Shown here in pieces: positions 1 through 7,815 of a DNA stretch of 64,000 bases. A program made the translations under genes and the position numbers. Location of the stretch: contig NZ_CP019602.1 of the NCBI RefSeq assembly GCF_001661675.2, positions 124,001 to 188,000 on the forward strand, given 5' to 3'. Source of the stretch: Croceicoccus marinus. GTDB lineage: Bacteria; Pseudomonadota; Alphaproteobacteria; Sphingomonadales; Sphingomonadaceae. The notes under the pieces are model-generated. The model was given only the letters and a program-made list of their open reading frames with translations. It ran no database searches and was not told where the DNA came from. Within the stretch, counting starts at the first letter, position 1, and each line of letters begins with the position of its first letter.

Positions 1-393
1 CCAAACCAGCACCGTGCCGGTTGCTACCATTGCGCAGCTGAGATCGGTGCCCGAGGGGAGCGTGCACCAGGCACCTGTGCGGTTGCCGCCTGCCGAGCCT
101 GTCGACACGCAGCGCATAGGGCCGCTTGCAACGATCACATGGCCCGTCGATGTCGTGCCTCGCGGGCCACCGAGAACATCGACCAGCGCATCGCGCGCTT
201 CGATCGCGCTGGCATCGGGGCAGGGCTGGTTCGTACGACACGTGCCGTCCATCTCGCGCGCGGCTATCCCTGAAATCCGGAGGCGCGGACCTTCCGCGCA
301 CCAGACCGGGCCATCGCCATCCCAGACCCGGGTCGGCGTGCAGGTGAAGGTCTGTCCGGCGGCAACGATCGAGGCGGCAAGAGCAAGAAGCAT
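1..393 (-). CDS. SNase-like (thermonuclease family) secreted protein, 3' end outside window
   Basis: The open frame begins with ATG at 393 and runs off the window edge, so only the first 131 residues are visible. The first 15-20 residues are hydrophobic and Ala-rich (MLLALAASIVAAGQ) and look like a signal peptide. The mature part has the pattern of small staphylococcal-nuclease-like proteins of alphaproteobacteria: a 'V-W-D-G-D' segment near residue 25, then 'LRISGIAAREMDG' and a Cys-rich CRTNQPCPDAS stretch. The family cleaves or binds nucleic acid outside the cytoplasm; catalytic Arg/Glu positions cannot be judged in the fragment. It lies 12 bp downstream of the S24 repressor gene on the same strand and may be cotranscribed with it. 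The assignment to the SNase family is by overall pattern only. Confidence 0.55.
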   Translation of the reverse strand, partial: MLLALAASIVAAGQTFTCTPTRVWDGDGPVWCAEGPRLRISGIAAREMDGTCRTNQPCPDASAIEARDALVDVLGGPRGTTSTGHVIVASGPMRCVSTGSAGGNRTGAWCTLPSGTDLSCAMVATGTVLVW

Positions 394-405
394 GGATTTC
401 CCCTG

Positions 406-1065
406 TTACAGCTGCCGCCCGAACCAAAGCACGCGGCCGACGATGTTCACATTGCGTCGGTCGAGACCGTTCCAGCTTGGATAGGTAGGATTGTCGCTCG
501 TTACCGAGATCCTGCGGCCGCTGGGCTCGATCGCGATGCGTTTGACCGACAGCGCATCGTCCATGCGCAGAACGTAGATCCCGTCGCGCAGCCGCGATTG
601 CCCGTCGCCAAGGTCGACCAGCACCTCATCGCCATCGTGCAGCGTCGGTTCCATGGAATCGCCCAGGACATGGATGATCGAGAGGCTCGAGGCCTTGCTG
701 GCGGTAAGGCGCCTGAGCCACTTTTCCTCGAACCCGAACTGCGAGGACTTCGCTTCCATCTCGGCCAGTGCGCCGTGACCGGCCGAGGCATCGACATCGA
801 GGATGGGGACCTGCACCAGTTCGACCACCGGGCCCGAACGGCGGGCAGGGGCGCCCAGCACTTTCTCGTCGACCCCGAAGAAGCGGGCGAGCACCAGCCT
901 GTCCTTCTCGTCGAGATGGCGCGGGCTGTTGCGCTTGATGTATTGCTGGATATAGGCCGCGTTCCGCCCAAGCAGGCGCGAGACCGAGGAATAGTTGACG
1001 CCCCGCTCCTGGATCAGGCGTTCGAGGTTTTCGCGGGCTTGGTCCATCACATGCGTCCGGTTCAC
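406..1065 (-). CDS. S24 (LexA/CI-like) autoproteolytic transcriptional repressor
   Basis: The 219-residue protein has an N-terminal helix-turn-helix (about residues 8-55, including VSRLLGRNAAYIQQYIKR) and a C-terminal S24/LexA peptidase domain. The motif GDSMEPTL supplies the catalytic Ser, and the downstream 'ALSVKRI' segment supplies the Lys of the Ser-Lys dyad. Proteins of this type repress stress or mobile-element genes and are cleaved after RecA activation or act as peptidase-fold repressors. The frame opens with GTG at 1065; an internal ATG at 1047 (MDQARENLERL) is an equally good start. A palindrome just upstream is the likely autoregulatory operator. It could control the downstream nuclease-like gene. 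The identity of the family is clear; the regulon is unknown. Confidence 0.85.
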   Translation of the reverse strand: MNRTHVMDQARENLERLIQERGVNYSSVSRLLGRNAAYIQQYIKRNSPRHLDEKDRLVLARFFGVDEKVLGAPARRSGPVVELVQVPILDVDASAGHGALAEMEAKSSQFGFEEKWLRRLTASKASSLSIIHVLGDSMEPTLHDGDEVLVDLGDGQSRLRDGIYVLRMDDALSVKRIAIEPSGRRISVTSDNPTYPSWNGLDRRNVNIVGRVLWFGRQL

Positions 1066-1084
1066 GTTCCGACGAGGGAATCAT

Positions 1085-1111
1085 TCTAGGAGATAGGAAG
1101 TTATTCCTAGA
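1085..1111. promoter_or_regulatory. Palindromic operator upstream of the S24 repressor
   Basis: Positions 1094-1109 read TAGGAA-GTTA-TTCCTA, a perfect 6-bp-arm inverted repeat. It is nested inside TCTAGGA (1085-1091) and TCCTAGA (1105-1111), which are also reverse complements. The site is 20-46 bp upstream of the repressor start, where an autorepressor operator would be expected. Binding is inferred, not shown. Confidence 0.5.
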
Positions 1112-1724
1112 TAGAACGTAACGCGAACGCAAGGGGTTTCGGCTTGCTGGTTATCAAAGACATGATTGCAGACCGCTCGGTCGGCTCGATGTTTCGGGAA
1201 GTATCCTCTTCAAGGATGGACTAGCAACGGGCATATTATGCTCTGACTGAGGGCGTGGACCTACCTTGTCTCTGACGCCGGATTGTCGAGGAAGCTGGTG
1301 GTCCGGCGCATTTGGGACTAACTGACGGTGATGAAGACGCTTGAACTCAATGGCTACCTTGCAGGCGTGAGCGCGCGAAAGGCAGAGTTGGCATCCAATG
1401 GCGTGATGTTGGCGGTTGAGTCCTGTCGCAATGGCGGTGCACGCCGTACTGCCGAAAAGCGGTCCGCGCTCAAGCGTGCCGATGCCCGTGCAAAGGTTGC
1501 AGACGTGCAGCCCGTCCTCTCGAATTACTGATTAAGTCCATAGTTACGGCGCTGATGCATCGCGCCGGGGCCACTACGCTTGATGTCCTGTCGCTAAAAT
1601 TCGGAACGAAGGAGCCTGGAAAGCCAGGGATCCTCAGTCTGATGCCCCATGGCATTTCTCCCATTATCAGAACGGGCCGCCGGCATGATCCCGCGCTTGA
1701 GTTTGCCAAGCCGCATGTTATAAC
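1112..1724. other. Gene-poor spacer between repressor and toxin-antitoxin pair
   Basis: About 610 bp without a confidently recognisable gene. A 67-codon frame (1328-1531, plus strand, GTG/ATG start) has no family resemblance I can see and no good ribosome site, so it is not called. The segment probably holds the promoter of the AbrB/Doc pair near its right end. Confidence 0.4.
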
Positions 1725-1730
1725 GTGCGT

Positions 1731-1958
1731 ATGAACGCTAGCCTCAAGATCACCAAAATCGGCAACTCTGCCGGCGTTGTCCTCCCCAAGGAGCTCCTCG
1801 CGAAGCTGCGTGCAGGCGTGGGCGATACGCTTTACGTTTCGGAAACGCCGGAAGGCATTCGAATTACCGCGGCAGATCCTTCGTTCGAAGCCAAGATGGC
1901 TTTGGCAGAAAAGATCATGCGTGAAGACAGGAACATCCTGCGCGCGCTAGCGAAGTAG
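1731..1958 (+). CDS. AbrB/MazE-type antitoxin (swapped-hairpin DNA-binding protein)
   Basis: Seventy-five residues from ATG 1731 (a GTG at 1725 is possible). The N-terminal 45 residues fit the SpoVT/AbrB swapped-hairpin fold: 'KITKIGNSAGVVLPKELL' followed by 'GDTLYVSETPEGIRIT'. The C-terminal tail (FEAKMALAEKIMREDRNILRALAK) is charged and helical, as expected for the part that wraps around and neutralises a toxin. It ends one base before the start of the Doc-like gene, so the two are a translationally linked toxin-antitoxin pair. Such antitoxins bind their own promoter and repress the operon. This AbrB-Doc pairing is common on alphaproteobacterial plasmids and probably stabilises the replicon. 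Confidence 0.85.
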   Translation: MNASLKITKIGNSAGVVLPKELLAKLRAGVGDTLYVSETPEGIRITAADPSFEAKMALAEKIMREDRNILRALAK

Positions 1959-1959
1959 C

Positions 1960-2349
1960 ATGGCAAGATCATCCGAACCGGTCTGGATCGAGGCCGAGTT
2001 GGCGCTTGCCATCCATGATCGACAACTGGCCGAGCATGGCGGCCCCATCGGTTTGCGCGATGCAGACGCATTGGAATCGGCACTGGCACGGCCCCGCAAC
2101 CAATGGGCCTATGGCGAGACGGATCTGTGCAAGCTCGCTGCCGCCTATGCCTATGGTCTGGCGCGCAATCATCCCTTCACGGACGGTAACAAGCGGACCG
2201 CCTGGGTTCTCGCCCGGCTGTTCCTCGCATTGAATGATTTCGAGATTGCCTATGCGCCCGAAGACGCTGTTCAGATGGTGCTCCAGCTTGCCGCGGGCGA
2301 ACTTGTTGAGGTTGCCATCTCGGAATGGTTTACTGAGAGGCGAGTCTAG
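1960..2349 (+). CDS. doc: Doc-like (death-on-curing, Fic-fold) toxin
   Basis: The 129-residue protein carries the Fic/Doc signature 'HPFTDGNKRTA' at about residues 71-81, with the catalytic His and the DGNKR phosphate-binding loop intact. Doc proteins phosphorylate elongation factor Tu and stop translation; related Fic enzymes AMPylate targets. Length matches the Doc family (about 125-135 residues). The start codon follows the AbrB-type antitoxin stop by one base. No defect is visible, so the pair is probably active in plasmid maintenance or stress. Whether the reaction is phosphorylation or AMPylation cannot be told from the motif alone. Confidence 0.9.
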   Translation: MARSSEPVWIEAELALAIHDRQLAEHGGPIGLRDADALESALARPRNQWAYGETDLCKLAAAYAYGLARNHPFTDGNKRTAWVLARLFLALNDFEIAYAPEDAVQMVLQLAAGELVEVAISEWFTERRV

Positions 2350-2425
2350 AGCTGCTGACATCCTGACCATTGCCGGGCATCGAGCTTCCATTGAAAAGTT
2401 GACGTTCAAAATCCAGACTGGACAC

Positions 2426-3202
2426 TCATTTTTCCGCGAACGCGCGCTCGATCACGTAGTCGCCCAACTCACCAGTGCCCGGCGAGATATCGAAGCCCAG
2501 TTCATCGAGCACGCCCGACATGTCGCGCAACATGGCTGCGCTGCCGCAGATCATCGCCCTGTCCAGCCGAGGATCGATTGCAGGCAGGCCAAGGTCGGCG
2601 GCGAGCTTGCCGGTTTCGACCAGCTGCGTCAGCCGCCCGGTGTTGCGAAAGGGCTCGCGCGTGACGGTGGGGTAGTAGTGCAATTTTCCGGACACGAACT
2701 CGCCAAGGAAGGGGTGCTCGGGAAGTTCCCGGCCCAGAAAGTCTGAGTAAGCCAGTTCACCGACCGTGCGCACGCCATGGGCGACGACCACATTCTCGAA
2801 CTTCTCGTAGGTCTCCGGATCCTGCACGATGCTGAGGAACGGCGCGAGCCCGGTTCCGGTCGCGAACAGGTACAGCGTCCGACCGGGCCGAAGGTCACGG
2901 ATGACGAGCGTGCCGACCGGCTTGTTGCTGACGATGATGTCCTGACCGGGCGCAATATGCTGCAGTTGGGATGTCAGCGGGCCGTCGGGTACCTTGATGC
3001 TGAAGAATTCCAGTTCGTCCGCATAGTGGGGGCTCGCGATGCTAAATGCGCGCATCAGAGGCTTACCGCTCAGGTGCATGCCGAGCATCACGAAGTGGCC
3101 GCTCTCGAACCGGAACGAGGGATCACGGGTCGTCCGGAAACTAAATAGCCGGTCGTTCCAGTGATTGACGCTGAGGACGCTTTCGGTGCGAAGACTTGCC
3201 AT
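2426..3202 (-). CDS. fpr: Ferredoxin/flavodoxin--NADP+ reductase
   Basis: The 258-residue flavoprotein matches bacterial Fpr throughout. It has an FAD-binding beta-barrel with 'RAFSIASPHY' (the RxYS-type FAD motif), then an NADP-binding half with 'LYLFATGTGLAPFLSI' (the GTGxAPF loop), and it ends with a typical 'ERAFAEK' C-terminus. It transfers electrons between NADPH and ferredoxin or flavodoxin in the cytoplasm, supporting iron-sulfur enzymes and oxidative-stress defence. The ATG at 3202 is preceded by a GGAG ribosome site. The gene is divergent from a LysR regulator, the arrangement seen for fpr/finR in Pseudomonas. It could supply electrons to the orphan Rieske oxygenase near 45.5 kb, but that is speculation. 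Confidence 0.9.
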   Translation of the reverse strand: MASLRTESVLSVNHWNDRLFSFRTTRDPSFRFESGHFVMLGMHLSGKPLMRAFSIASPHYADELEFFSIKVPDGPLTSQLQHIAPGQDIIVSNKPVGTLVIRDLRPGRTLYLFATGTGLAPFLSIVQDPETYEKFENVVVAHGVRTVGELAYSDFLGRELPEHPFLGEFVSGKLHYYPTVTREPFRNTGRLTQLVETGKLAADLGLPAIDPRLDRAMICGSAAMLRDMSGVLDELGFDISPGTGELGDYVIERAFAEK

Positions 3203-3277
3203 CTCAATTCTCCATGCGGGGCGTCCGGGCCCTAGGCGAACCTCTATTATCCAAAAAGCTGGTAATATGGATTTGCT

Positions 3278-3296
3278 ATATCTATTGAATAGATAT
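3278..3296. promoter_or_regulatory. Perfect 19-bp palindrome in the fpr/lysR divergent promoter
   Basis: The sequence ATATCTATTGAATAGATAT has 9-bp arms around a central G. It includes a T-N11-A LysR-type box and overlaps the start codon of the LysR gene at 3295. It lies 76-94 bp from the fpr start. The position and symmetry fit a LysR operator giving autorepression and fpr control; binding is inferred. Confidence 0.55.
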
Positions 3297-4173
3297 GCGG
3301 TTCAGCCTCCGTCATCTCGAGATATTCGTCGCCATCGCCCGCGCCGGGAGCATCTCGGTCGCCGCCGTCGAACTTTCCATGTCGCAATCCGCGGCGAGCA
3401 CGGCGCTCATCGAACTGGAACGGCGCTATGGCCGCTCGCTGTTCGACCGTGCCGGAAAGCGATTGAAGATCAACGAGACGGGCCGTTCACTTCTCGTGCC
3501 CGCGCTCGAATTGTTGGCTCGCGCCGAGGAGATCGACGGGCTCCTGTCGGGCCGGACCGGTCCGGGGCCATTGCACATCGGCGCTACGCAGACGATTGGC
3601 AATTATGTCGCCCCGGCTCTGATCAATGCCTACTCCGAGCGGTACGAGGGATGCGCGATCACGCTTGAAATCAGTAACACGGCGGAGATCGCGGCCAAGA
3701 TCGCCGATTTCTCACTCGATCTGGCGTTGGTGGAAGGCGCCCATGTCCACCCCGACCTTGTCGTGAAGGAATGGCTTCATGACGAGCTGATCCTGATCTG
3801 CGGCGTGTCGCACCCACTTGCCGGACGACAAGCGTGGGGCATTGATGATGTCCTTGCCGGACGCTGGGTCGTCAGGGAAAAGGGATCGGGTACCCGGCAG
3901 ACTCTCGACACTGCCATGCAACCATACCTGAGCCGTTGGCGCATCGGTATGGAACTCCAGCAGATAGAGGCCATCTTGGAAATGGTGGCCGTCAGTTCGC
4001 TGATTGGTTGTGTCCCTCGCGTGGCTGCACAGAATCTCATTTCGCAGGGGCGGCTCGTCGAGATTAAAGTCCCCGAACTCGACTTGCAGCGTCGTTTCTA
4101 CATCATCACGCACAAATCCAAGTACTTCACTGCCGGCATCCGCGCCTTTCTCGATATCTGTGAAGGCGCCTGA
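3295..4173 (+). CDS. LysR-family transcriptional regulator, divergent from fpr
   Basis: The 292-residue protein has the LysR N-terminal winged HTH (residues 1-62: 'MRFSLRHLEIFVAIARAGS' through 'LIELERRYGRSLFDRAGKR'). A periplasmic-binding-like effector domain follows (about 88-290, 'GPLHIGATQTIGNYVAP' onward). It is probably a redox or metabolite-responsive activator/repressor of the divergent fpr gene, similar in arrangement to FinR, although I cannot assign orthology. The start at 3295 sits inside a perfect palindrome, so binding there would block its own translation start region or promoter. No truncation is visible. Confidence 0.9.
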   Translation: MRFSLRHLEIFVAIARAGSISVAAVELSMSQSAASTALIELERRYGRSLFDRAGKRLKINETGRSLLVPALELLARAEEIDGLLSGRTGPGPLHIGATQTIGNYVAPALINAYSERYEGCAITLEISNTAEIAAKIADFSLDLALVEGAHVHPDLVVKEWLHDELILICGVSHPLAGRQAWGIDDVLAGRWVVREKGSGTRQTLDTAMQPYLSRWRIGMELQQIEAILEMVAVSSLIGCVPRVAAQNLISQGRLVEIKVPELDLQRRFYIITHKSKYFTAGIRAFLDICEGA

Positions 4174-4233
4174 TGGAGAGTCCCGGATACTGTTGCGGCT
4201 GAAGTCGAGCGAATTGTCTTATTCCGCCGACTT

Positions 4234-4261
4234 GCACGAACCCGCTTCGCGGGACGGGTGC
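4234..4261. repeat. Hairpin near left side of the IS91-type element
   Basis: CCCGC-TTC-GCGGG (4241-4253) is flanked by GCAC (4234-4237) and GTGC (4258-4261), giving an extended imperfect stem. It lies between the LysR gene and the recombinase gene. It may be a terminator for lysR or a structured end of the IS91-type element; there is no T-tract. Confidence 0.4.
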
Positions 4262-4352
4262 CTATTTGCGAGGTAGCGTGGTATTAATTGGCTTTGGCCG
4301 GGGAGCGGCCGCCGCCTGACGATGCAAGTCCCTTCAAAGAGAGGAACTTGCC

Positions 4353-5270
4353 ATGACTACCACCACTCCATCCACTTCCGTCAGTCCGCTGCGTCAGCGG
4401 ATGCAGCACGACATGATGATGCGCGGGCTCTCGCCCCGCACCCAGCGTCAGTATGTCCGCAACGTACAGCGCTTTGCAGCCTATCTCGGGCGCCCTCCCG
4501 ATACCGCCACGTCGGAAGACCTGCGCAATTTCCAGATCCACCAGCACGAGTGCGGCGCGAACGCCGGAACCATCAACAGCACCGTTTCGGCCTTGCGCTT
4601 CTTTTACACGGTCACCTTGCGGCGACGCGATCTTGCCCGCGGCCTTGTCGCCACACGCCGCCCGCACACGGTGCGTGAGGTGCTGAGCGTCGAAGAAGCC
4701 GCTCGACTGCTCGAGGCAGCGCCGGGGATTAAATATAAGGCCGCGCTGGGCGTCGCCTATGGCGCAGGCCTGCGGGTCTCGGAGGTCGCACACCTCAAGG
4801 TCGACGATATCGACAGCCAGCGGATGTTGATCCGCGTCGAGAACGGCAAGGGCGGGCGCGATCGCAATGCCATGCTTTCGCCGCCGCTGCTCGAACTGCT
4901 GCGGATATGGTGGCGCGAGGGCAAGCGACGCGGCGTCATGTTTCCGCATGGCTGGCTGTTCCCGGGGCGCAGCTACACCGATCCCATCTCGGCCCGGCAG
5001 TTGCACCGCGCTGTGCAGGAAGCCGCCGAGGTGGCCGGTATCAAGCGACGCATCAGCCCGCATACGCTGCGGCATAGTTTCGCCACGCATTTGCTCGAGC
5101 AGGATGTCGATATCCGCGTGATCCAGGTCCTGCTCGGCCATGCCAAGATCGACACGACCGCGATCTACACCAAGGTCTCGACCAAGACGATCCAGGCGGT
5201 GACCAGCCCGCTCGACCGGATCATCGCGCTGATGGAGGGCAAGGAACGAGCGGCATCGCCGCCCGGCTGA
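4353..5270 (+). CDS. Tyrosine-type recombinase/integrase of the IS91-type element
   Basis: The 305-residue protein is a compact XerC/D-like recombinase. A SAM-like N-terminal core-binding domain (about residues 10-95) precedes a catalytic domain. The catalytic set is visible: Arg in 'GAGLRVSEVAHLKVDD', Lys in 'ENGKGGRDR', the H-x-x-R box 'SPHTLRHSFATHL', His in 'LLGHAKIDTTAIYTKV' and the nucleophile Tyr in 'AIYTKV'. A GAGAGGA ribosome site precedes the ATG at 4353. It ends four bases before the IS91 transposase start, so the genes are coupled. In this element class the recombinase probably assists resolution or integration, but its exact role is not established. Confidence 0.92.
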   Translation: MTTTTPSTSVSPLRQRMQHDMMMRGLSPRTQRQYVRNVQRFAAYLGRPPDTATSEDLRNFQIHQHECGANAGTINSTVSALRFFYTVTLRRRDLARGLVATRRPHTVREVLSVEEAARLLEAAPGIKYKAALGVAYGAGLRVSEVAHLKVDDIDSQRMLIRVENGKGGRDRNAMLSPPLLELLRIWWREGKRRGVMFPHGWLFPGRSYTDPISARQLHRAVQEAAEVAGIKRRISPHTLRHSFATHLLEQDVDIRVIQVLLGHAKIDTTAIYTKVSTKTIQAVTSPLDRIIALMEGKERAASPPG

Positions 5271-5274
5271 GCCG

Positions 5275-6468
5275 GTGCACGCCGGCCTCGAGGTCGCCCA
5301 AATCTTTCGAAGCGCAGGTCCGGCCTATCGTGCCGCGCACGACGGGCATCTCGGCCTGATGCAGCTCAAGGTCATGACGGCGATCGAGAACTGCCGCACC
5401 GCCGCGCTGGGTGGTCATGTCGAGGCCTGCGAGGACTGCGGCCATTGGCGCGTCGCCTACAATTCCTGCCGCAACCGGCATTGCCCCAAGTGCCAGGGTG
5501 CCGCGGCGCGCGTCTGGCTGGCCGAACGCGAGGCCGACCTGCTGCCCGTCGGTTACTTCCACGTCGTATTCACGCTGCCTGCCGAGATTGCCGCCATTGC
5601 ATTCCAGAACAAGTCGCTGCTTTATGACCTGCTGTTCAAGGCGGCCTCGCAGACGATGCTGACGATCGCGGCAGATCCGAAGCATTTGGGCCCCCGTATC
5701 GGCATCACCGCTGTGCTCCACACATGGGGCTCGGCCATGACCCACCATCCGCACGTCCACATGATCGTGCCCGGCGGCGGCATCGCGCTCGATGGGACCC
5801 GCTGGATATCCTCGCGCCCCGCGTTTCTTCTACCGGTGCGCGTGCTCGACGCGCTGTTCCGCCGCCTCATTCTCACCGGCCTGCTGGCATTGTACGATGC
5901 CGGCCGGTTGTTCTTCGCCGGCAACATGGCCGCGCTGGAGCAGAGGCGCGCATTCCTGCGTCATATCGCGCCGGTGCGGAAGAAGCGCTGGGTCGTCTAT
6001 GCCAAGCCCCCGTTTGCCGGACCGCAGGCGGTGCTAGCCTATCTCTCGCGCTACACCCACCGCGTGGCGATCTCGAACCGGCGTCTCGTCGCCTTCGACG
6101 ACCGCGGGGTCACGCTGCGGTACAAGGATTATCGCCGCGACGGGCCCGAACGTCAGCGAGTCATGACGCTTCCTGCCGACGAGTTCATCCGCCGCTTCCT
6201 GCTCCATGTCCTGCCTCGCGGGTTCCATCGCATCCGCCATTACGGCCTGCTCGCCGGCTCCGCCCGCAAGGATGCCATCGCCCGGGCCCGCGCCTTGCTT
6301 CACGTCGCGCCCGAACCGCCGCCGTCCGACAACGTAGATCCCCCTGACCATCGCCCGCCATGCCCCTGCTGCGGCGGCCATATGATCGTCATCGAGACCT
6401 TCGCCCGTCGGCAGCAACCGCGCGCGCCGCCCCAAATCGTCGCGCTTACCCGGAGCCACGCGCCATGA
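5275..6468 (+). CDS. IS91-family (Y2/HUH) transposase
   Basis: The 397-residue protein begins with a GTG start directly after the recombinase stop. The N-terminal zinc-binding region has 'CEDCGHW' and 'CRNRHCPKCQ' (about residues 47-73), typical of IS91/IS801 transposases. The relaxase-like HUH motif is 'HHPHVHMIVPGGG' (about residues 158-170), and the segment 'YLSRYTHRVAISNRRL' contains the Tyr region used in strand transfer. A second Cys-rich motif (CPCCGG) is near the C-terminus. IS91 transposases cut single-stranded DNA and replicate the element by rolling circle, sometimes carrying adjacent DNA. The frame is intact, so the element could be active and might have mobilised its neighbours. 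Confidence 0.93.
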   Translation: MHAGLEVAQIFRSAGPAYRAAHDGHLGLMQLKVMTAIENCRTAALGGHVEACEDCGHWRVAYNSCRNRHCPKCQGAAARVWLAEREADLLPVGYFHVVFTLPAEIAAIAFQNKSLLYDLLFKAASQTMLTIAADPKHLGPRIGITAVLHTWGSAMTHHPHVHMIVPGGGIALDGTRWISSRPAFLLPVRVLDALFRRLILTGLLALYDAGRLFFAGNMAALEQRRAFLRHIAPVRKKRWVVYAKPPFAGPQAVLAYLSRYTHRVAISNRRLVAFDDRGVTLRYKDYRRDGPERQRVMTLPADEFIRRFLLHVLPRGFHRIRHYGLLAGSARKDAIARARALLHVAPEPPPSDNVDPPDHRPPCPCCGGHMIVIETFARRQQPRAPPQIVALTRSHAP

Positions 6469-6883
6469 CCGGGCATGGCTTATCCTGCCCATTGGCCGCC
6501 TCTTGCCTGAACCGGCCAACGGTACCGTTCGCGCCCTCCACGGCTGCAGCTATGGCTTTGCCGTCCGGCGTCGGAGAGATGACCATGTCCGGAGCGCCAT
6601 CATCGGCGCGACAGCGCTCGCCAAGGCGGTTCCGGCACGGCCAATGGGCGATGCGTCCCGCAAGCCAGACCATTCCAAAGCACAATTCCCCATAGCGCAG
6701 CGCATGCGGCCCGCGGGTTCCTGCATGTTAGGATTTCGTACGCTTAAGCGCCCGAAATCCTTCGACAAAGCCGTCGTAGGAAGGGGGATTGAAGCTACCC
6801 CTTAGCGGTCATTCGTTCATACTGCTTAGGAAGCAACCGGGCCCGCGAAGGAGAAGTGCTTGTGCTTTGACGCCGGCTCATTT
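6469..6883. other. Non-coding right flank of the IS91-type element
   Basis: About 415 bp with only short overlapping frames on both strands and no recognisable protein. It includes the near-perfect palindrome at 6730-6761. The IS91 origin end and the junction to the defence island should lie in this stretch. Confidence 0.45.
6730..6761. repeat. 32-bp near-perfect palindrome
   Basis: AGGATTTCG (6730-6738) pairs with CGAAATCCT (6753-6761), and the centre CGCTTAAGCG (6741-6750) is itself a perfect palindrome. Only the two-base steps between them (TA and CC) break symmetry. It lies 262 bp past the transposase stop. It may be part of the IS91-type end or a recombinase site; no T-tract supports a terminator. 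Confidence 0.6.
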
Positions 6884-7630
6884 CTATGTGCCGACCGGTG
6901 GCTGGACCGCGACGCCGCGAGTTTTGATCACCATCACAGAGAAGTCGGTAACTTCTTTGAGGTCGGGAAATGGGCCTTCTCTCGGCCCCCAGGACCAACG
7001 GGAGGCCGAGTAGATCATGTACATGAAGGGGTGATAGTCGGTGTAGAATGCGGTCAGGCTGAGGTGTCGACGCTCGGGCTTGACGTGGCCGAGCGTGATG
7101 TTGCGGTGACGCCTGAATTCTCGCGCAAATGATGGCGGCACGCTCTCGGGATAGGCGCTGAGGGCATTCTCCCATGCCGGAGCGGTCCCGTTGATAATCG
7201 CCTCCCTTCGATTGGTGAGCACGCGCTGCGCCTCCCTCATGATCTCGCGCTCGGCGTCTTCGAAATGCACGGCGGCCGTGTCGCGGCGGTCGCGCATGAT
7301 CGCACCCATCAGGAACTCGTAGAGATGGTGGATGAACCGTGCATAGGCATTGTAGGACCGGTAGGCGCGCTGCCGGTCCTGTCCAAGCATGATCAGTTCT
7401 TCGGCACTTCGTGCGAAATCGACGAAGGCGTCCTGGCAGCGCATGAACTCGTGCTGGAGCGCCACGCATAGCGCTTTATCGTTGTCGTCGCCGATCTCGA
7501 ATTTCAAATGCCCCTCCCAGTGCCGTCGATGCGAAGCCACCGATCCGGCAACGCCGACATACCCGCCGTTCGAGCCAACCGTACGTGCCCCTGTAAGCTG
7601 CCCTCCAATCAGCAGCGTGAGACCTGCCAC
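6884..7630 (-). CDS. Hypothetical protein with hydrophobic N-terminus
   Basis: A 248-residue frame with a GTG start at 7630; I do not recognise the family. The first 12 or so residues (VAGLTLLIGGQL) are hydrophobic and could be a short membrane anchor, but no ribosome site is evident, so the true start may be further in. The middle (about 60-170) is predicted helical, with many Arg, Glu and aromatic residues ('YRSYNAYARFIHHLYEFLMGAIMRDRRD'). The C-terminal part is rich in Tyr and Trp ('TAFYTDYHPFMYMIYSASRWSW'). It lies at the edge of the defence island, on the same strand as the DUF4238 and Pycsar-like genes, after a 185-bp gap. A defence role is only suggested by position. Confidence 0.6.
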   Translation of the reverse strand: MAGLTLLIGGQLTGARTVGSNGGYVGVAGSVASHRRHWEGHLKFEIGDDNDKALCVALQHEFMRCQDAFVDFARSAEELIMLGQDRQRAYRSYNAYARFIHHLYEFLMGAIMRDRRDTAAVHFEDAEREIMREAQRVLTNRREAIINGTAPAWENALSAYPESVPPSFAREFRRHRNITLGHVKPERRHLSLTAFYTDYHPFMYMIYSASRWSWGPREGPFPDLKEVTDFSVMVIKTRGVAVQPPVGT

Positions 7631-7815
7631 AAGGAGCCTAACTGGGCCGGTAGCCGCAGGGTAGCTTTCAGTTCGAAAATAAGGAAGCAGACATTCGAGC
7701 CACCGATTCTCTCAGTGCGAACGAGATGCTATACCTACGGCTCAGAATGGGCCGAAAGCGAGGGGATTATTTCCGGGCGGTAAGCATCGATAACGGATAC
7801 AACTAAGGTCGGTGG

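Larger units (their letters stand above)
4230..6770 (+). mobile_element. IS91-family element with tyrosine recombinase (boundaries approximate)
   Basis: Two adjacent plus-strand genes, a XerC/phage-type tyrosine recombinase and an IS91-type HUH transposase, form a two-gene unit often seen in alphaproteobacterial IS91-family elements. IS91 elements move by rolling circle and lack terminal inverted repeats and target duplications, so the ends cannot be fixed from sequence alone. Hairpins at 4234-4261 and 6730-6761 are candidate terminal structures. Confidence 0.65.

Noticed and set aside
1328-1531. 67-residue hypothetical protein
   Set aside because: No ribosome site, no recognisable family and biased composition; kept only as part of an empty spacer.
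6446-6685. Small minus-strand open frame after the IS91 transposase
   Set aside because: Overlaps competing frames on the other strand and lies in the non-coding end of the element.
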